Part shown: piece by piece, positions 59,749-64,000 of the stretch
Numbering within the stretch: the first letter of the stretch is position 1
Layout: every line of letters starts with the position of its first letter
From: Glandiceps talaboti
Lineage: Eukaryota > Hemichordata > Enteropneusta > Spengelidae
Assembly: GCF_964340395.1 (NCBI RefSeq)
Contig: NC_135570.1
Location: forward strand, 14,817,322-14,881,321
Direction: 5' to 3'
DNA length: 64,000 bases
Translations under genes and position numbers: made by a program
The notes under the pieces: generated by a model
What the model saw: only the letters and a program-made list of their open reading frames with translations
Database searches by the model: none
Told to the model about the DNA's origin: nothing

Positions 59749-60313
59749 GTGAGTTTTAATTCTGTAATGCACTGTATTGTAGTGATGTGTTTGTCAGCGA
59801 TTGTTAACCAGGCAGTACTACAATATATTGTGATGTATTGTGATGTAGTGTTGTGTATGTTAACCAGGCAGTATGGCAATGTGCTGTGACAGAGTGTGAT
59901 GCAGTGTTGTGCTATGATGGTTACTGTTGTGTTGTAGCCATATATAGCCTTGTGGAGTGCATACTTTGTAATTTATACTGTGATGCACTGTGATGTACAG
60001 TGAGAGGCTGTTTACACTGTGATGCAAAATATTGTAGTGTTCTTGATCAGAATTTTTAGCAATCTTTATTTGAGTATAATGCATCAGTAAGGGACTTGAA
60101 TCGTTGACTATAGTTTTGTAAGTCAGCAGGCCTTTTTCAAGATGTTTGAATTGAAGGAATCGAACTATTGCATTTTACTGTAATGTTACATTTTACCATA
60201 ATGATACATATTGCCAAAATGTTACATTTTACCGTAATGTTACATTTTACCATAATATTATATTTTGCCATAATGTTACATTTTAACAATAATTTTTTTC
60301 TCTTCTACAACAG
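59749..60313 (+). other. Last intron, repeat-rich
   Basis: Phase 2. After the donor come ATTGTGATGTATTGTGATG-type repeats with two weak copies of the preceding exon tail (59798-59880). An ~18-20-bp ACATTTTACCATAATGTT repeat spans about 60171-60290, ending just before the polypyrimidine tract and TACAACAG. Confidence 0.88.
60171..60290. repeat. Short tandem repeat next to the last acceptor
   Basis: About six copies of AATGTTACATTTTACCAT with substitutions. It ends roughly 25 bases before the final exon. Confidence 0.85.
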
Positions 60314-60485
60314 ATATGTTAATTTCTTCGCAACTAAACCAAGTCCAACTGAACACATTCTAGATTTGTGGGAAGCAAGGAACCGAGAAGACCGGGCATT
60401 AACAGAATTGATGCACATTTTGACGGCCATGGGACGTAGTGACGCCATTGCTATCATAGAAAAAGACATTGGTTCGTGGATCTGA
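60314..60485 (+). CDS. unc5: UNC5 last coding exon: death domain C-terminus and stop
   Basis: 172 nt ending in TGA, encoding residues 981-1036. YVNFFATKPSPTEHILDLWE is close to vertebrate [33 protein letters not shown] matches the last death-domain helix (LEEMGRHETVVSL). The protein stops a few residues later with GSWI, the expected C-terminus for the family. UNC5 death domains link to pro-apoptotic signalling in vertebrates; whether this holds here is inference. Confidence 0.98.
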
Positions 60486-62930
60486 GGATTATGAGTCCTT
60501 GGCGCAAGTTGTTCATTAAGTTTTGACTTGTTATCAAGATTGCCTGTACAAATGCTTGCCTGTAACATAATGCATACAAGTTGAACTGTGCTTACAAGTG
60601 ACTATATAAGTAAGAATTATCTGTGGACAGACTTCAAAGTCTAAAAGTGTCTGACAGATGTAAGAAATTTTTGTAAAGTTTAAAATGTGACAAACGGAAG
60701 ACATCTTTATTCATATTTAAGAGTTGGCTGCTACAAACGTTTTGGTGTGTCAGCTGCCATTTAGAAAAATTTATCCGATAGATGTTACTGACGCCAAGGT
60801 TGTGTGGTAGACTGTCTAGTTTTTTTTTATGAAGAGTTTATGCCGGAAATACTTCTCAGTGAAGTTTATATGTGCAACAAAATCAAAGGAATTTAGGATT
60901 TAGGAAAATGTTGTTCAGCATTTTTCGCCGTGGTGAGGACATTGTTTGATACGTTGATATTTTTGTATCATAGTCCTAAAAAAAGGCACGATTGACATTT
61001 TTCAAGTTTTTTGAAAAAAAAAATATTTACCACTTTTAGCACCTCATTTTGTAAACCTGTTTTCATACTCCCCTCCCTATTTCTGATGGATTAGTTTGGT
61101 CCTGTATTGAAATCTAGGATCGATACATATTGTATGGGGGAGAAGGGGTGTTTAGGGTAGAATAGTCATGCATATACTAAACTAAGTCTGCCATTTATCA
61201 ACCATGTTGACATTCAAATTTGACAACTTGAATCGTAGAATATTTCTTTAACAGTGCAGGGTGACCTGTGACCTAGTTCATAATTGCAAGGTGACCTTTG
61301 ACCTGAATCATAATTTATTACACACTTTCTGTGAGACGATTCCAATGTGAGGCAAACAAAGAAAAAATGTACATGTTGGAATTATGAAAACTTACGAATC
61401 CAAGTCAACCACTGCAATTTCCTTTGCATTTGTAACCTAATTTCTGTTATTTTTGAAGAAAGCTCTTATAAACATAACCAGTTCGCCATTTCTCAGTAGA
61501 CTTTGGTTAATGAAGGATTGCCATTATGGTTACTATGGCAACTCCTTTTGTTCCCGTGTTTTTTTTTCCAGATAAATAGCGCCCTCTGGTGGCCAATACC
61601 AGGGTGTTGTCAATGTGTTGTGGAGATGTCAGAGTGCGTTGTGTAATGTTTGGTTGTTATTTGAGTACTGTATAAATACATGTACAAAGAAAGAAAAGTA
61701 ATGCAAACAGCAATATCATTCAAAAAAATATGTAATTCACACTTCCTTTGTTTGCACTTGTTTATTTTATTATTTTTTTTTTCAAAATTAATGTGTTAGT
61801 CATTGTTATGTTTTTATCAGTGTAGCACTGAACTGATAGCAATATGCTTTCTATGAAAAATAGTATTTATGAAGAGAAATTATTCAAAAGTTTCTAAAAT
61901 GGTCAAAAAAATAGAAAGAGCGGGAAATCAAATCAACCTAGTTAGTCTAATGCTTGAAAGATAGGAAACCTAAGATCCCACTTTTCGTATTATGTAAAGT
62001 CATTGTAATATTTCAGTAACTGAGTCAACATTACCTGTAACAGGTGATGAATTTATGTAGACAAAGTTGCTCAACTGTCAGTCAGCTTAGCCTGGTTTGC
62101 TGACTATATATAGCAAGGAGTTCAGAACTATATATGTGGTAGGTGTAGTATATCGCCCTCTAGTGGCCAACAGCTGTCAATGTGTGCACTCGCAATTGTT
62201 CACAAGATTGTCGCCCTCGTGTGGCCACAGCTGTCATGTGTACTTGCTATCGGTGGCAAGATGTATATCATTGTCTGTTGGACAACAACTGCACTCGGTG
62301 TTCGCTAGTCCCTGCATACTTTGCATACGTACGTAGGTACATATGCAGGTAACTAGTGATCGCATGGTAATTCAATATGGCAGATCCAAGATGGCGATTA
62401 CTACTTACCTGCGTCCTCACACGAACTGATAGGTCATGCGATGGCTCGGGGATCAGCAAACACTCAGGTTTAGTCTCAAGATGAATATTGCCCTCTAGTG
62501 GCCAATACCTGACATGATGTATAACCTTCCATTGATCGCAAGTTGTCATGATGTGAGTTTTCTCAATGGGTCGTGTCCATGATTTGACTTTCACTCTCAT
62601 CAGTTTTATATATTCCACTCACTGTAGAGTCGTATAGTTCCAGTCATATACTTGTAACAAAGAAGCACCGTTAAATTCAAATTTGATATTTTATGTTGAT
62701 GGGCCGACAGGAACATTTTGCGTTTCATCTTCCTTGCATATATGCCTTTGGAACACTTCATCCATAACTTTTCATTTCGACTCTTTGAAATATATGTACT
62801 GTTTCCGTACCCTGTACCTAGCTAACCGCAAGGGAAGGAATGAAGTGAGAAGTCAATAATATGAAATGCTTTTTAAGAATTTGCCATCAAAAAAACTTAT
62901 TTGCTATGTATTAACAGTCAATAACACATC
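60486..62930 (+). other. 3' UTR and 3' flank
   Basis: No further coding exon was seen. The only canonical AATAAA I noticed downstream of the stop is at 63642-63647, so the polyadenylation site is uncertain and may use a variant signal. The stretch is AT-rich, with a good X-box match (GTTACTATGGCAAC, 61529-61542) and four CTCF-like strings between 61578 and 62503. Confidence 0.6.
61578..62503 (-). promoter_or_regulatory. Cluster of four CTCF-like motifs in one orientation
   Basis: AGCGCCCTCTGGTGGCC (61578), CGCCCTCTAGTGGCC (62154), CGCCCTCGTGTGGCC (62212) and GCCCTCTAGTGGCC (62490) read on the minus strand as GGCCACYAGAGGGCG-type sites, close to the CTCF core CCACYAGRGGGC. They share orientation and lie just past the gene. 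A dispersed repeat carrying the motif is an alternative explanation. Confidence 0.4.
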
Positions 62931-62934
62931 TATT

Positions 62935-63480
62935 CACTGCTATATGGGGGGGGGGGGCAGTATTTATATGAAAGGTCCATTACGAAAGAGTGTAGTGGAT
63001 ATCACAATTATTCAATTCACTAAGAGTTAATGAAGGGTAATATTTATTTTAAAAAGGAAGAAAAGGTCCGTCAATAGTGTGTAGCGGATAACAAAATTAT
63101 TCATAACATTTACGAGTAGTATTTATTAGAAAGGTCCATTACTCACCTGCCGTGTATAAAAAAAATAGTGACTGAAGTATTTACTCAGTATTTGATGGGG
63201 GGGGGGGCAGTATTTATATGAAAGGTCTGTTACAAGTGTACAATGGATAGAGAAAACTATTTCAGTCAACATTTGATGGAGGGTGGGGGGGCAGTATTTA
63301 TATGAAAGGTCCGTTACAAGTGAGCAGTGGGTAGAAAAAACTAGTCCAGGCAACATTTGATGGGGAGGGGTAGTATTTATAATCAACGCCTGTTACAAGT
63401 GTGCAGTGGATAGAAAAACTTCTGGGCAACATTGGGTGGTTGGGGGTTGGGGCAGTATTTATATGACAGGTCCATTAGAT
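62935..63480. repeat. Degenerate ~85-bp minisatellite with G tracts
   Basis: About six units contain a G run followed by GCAGTATTTATATGAAAGGT, then CCGTTACAAGTG, AGTGGATAGA and CAACATTTGATGG. Unit lengths vary. It is intergenic, downstream of UNC5. Confidence 0.9.
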
Positions 63481-64000
63481 TTTCAGGTTATACCAAACAT
63501 TGAGAAGTTGTACAACTCATACTGAACACTGAGGGTGCTTTGTTACAAAACATGTTATGAATATGAAGAGAAAAGAAAAAATTACTATTTTGAAATTGGA
63601 GTTAGTAGCCCTTCTTTGTCAACATCCCATTAGCCCCTACCAATAAATCATTAATGGTTTATTCCTGTACATAATTATAGTAGAATGGCCCAGTTCATTA
63701 CATATATAGGGAGGAATTCTTGCCACTTTTGCATTGCCTTGAAATGTTCCTGTTATCCTGTCACCTTGTTTGAAAAATTTATCCAAAAAATTTATCAAAA
63801 TATTTTATTACGGTTTATTCATAAACCAGTGAAAAGTGATGTTCTAATTAGATTTTAATCTTTGCCGTGATCAGTTCTTGTCACTATTAGTTGTATTTTC
63901 AGCAAACGTTTTCACTGTTCTATGTACACAAGGTAGCTTCAATGTTGTTGGCTATCATCCTATGTATTCATATTGTTGTTTCTTTTCTGTATATATTCTA
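63481..64000. other. Downstream flank
   Basis: AT-rich sequence with AATAAA at 63642-63647. No gene or repeat was recognised. Confidence 0.6.

Larger units (their letters stand above)
37343..60485 (+). other. unc5: UNC5-family netrin receptor gene, 5' end missing
   Basis: Fifteen exons with consensus AG/GT borders and matching phases join into one open frame of 1036 codons ending in TGA. The domain order is Ig1, Ig2, TSP1, TSP1, membrane span, linker, ZU5, UPA, death domain, which is diagnostic of UNC5. These receptors sit in the plasma membrane of neurons and other migrating cells, bind netrin through the Ig domains, signal repulsion (alone or with DCC), and can act as dependence receptors through the death domain. 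Near-identical family strings include DDEYWCQCVAW, LGGHLL, EIPFYHIWSGS, GNDWRLLA and ILDLWEA. The signal-peptide exon is missing: the first exon seen starts inside the N-terminal segment just before Ig1 and needs one base from an upstream exon. The membrane-proximal 60-nt and 57-nt exons rest on splice signals and phase rather than on similarity. Confidence 0.96.

Overview
The window is animal genomic DNA, AT-rich and dominated by introns. The only gene I can support is most of a UNC5-family netrin receptor on the + strand: fifteen coding exons from 37343 to the stop codon at 60483-60485. Together they encode 1036 residues in the full UNC5 order: Ig1, Ig2, two thrombospondin type-1 repeats, one membrane span, a long cytoplasmic linker, ZU5, UPA and a C-terminal death domain. 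Residue numbers in this annotation count from the first complete codon of the 37343 exon. The first coding exon (start codon and signal peptide) was not found. It may lie in the 37 kb to the left or beyond the window. The protein aligns along its whole length with vertebrate UNC5 but is clearly divergent. Together with the large repeat-filled introns this suggests an invertebrate, perhaps a marine deuterostome or lophotrochozoan; I cannot name the species.

Layout. 1-37342 contains no recognisable exon. It holds AT-rich unique sequence, several hairpin (MITE-like) elements (7.1, 11.3, 26.1 and 32.5 kb), minisatellites (12.8, 15.4, 21.4, 26.8 and 29.9 kb), a large tetranucleotide microsatellite (30.7 kb) and the decayed 3' end of a non-LTR retrotransposon (29.6-29.8 kb). 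From 37.3 to 60.5 kb the UNC5 exons alternate with introns of about 0.4 to 6 kb. Ten consecutive introns through the extracellular, membrane and linker region are phase 1, so each exon there could be skipped in frame; ZU5-UPA introns are phase 0 and the death-domain intron is phase 2. 60486-64000 is 3' UTR and flank, with a cluster of CTCF-like motifs and an 84-bp-type minisatellite.

The most unusual signal is that at several exons the 3' end of the exon, with or without the splice donor, is repeated a short way into the following intron: two extra copies after Ig2, a second in-frame donor 84 nt downstream in the UPA region, a deleted copy after the next UPA exon, and a weak echo after the first death-domain exon. 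Other items worth checking are a 69-bp minisatellite with an inverted copy at its left side, a long hairpin element carrying hammerhead-like core strings, a 2.5-kb segment bounded by inverted repeats, and repeated CTCF-like motifs. I found no evidence of a novel enzymatic or defence system.
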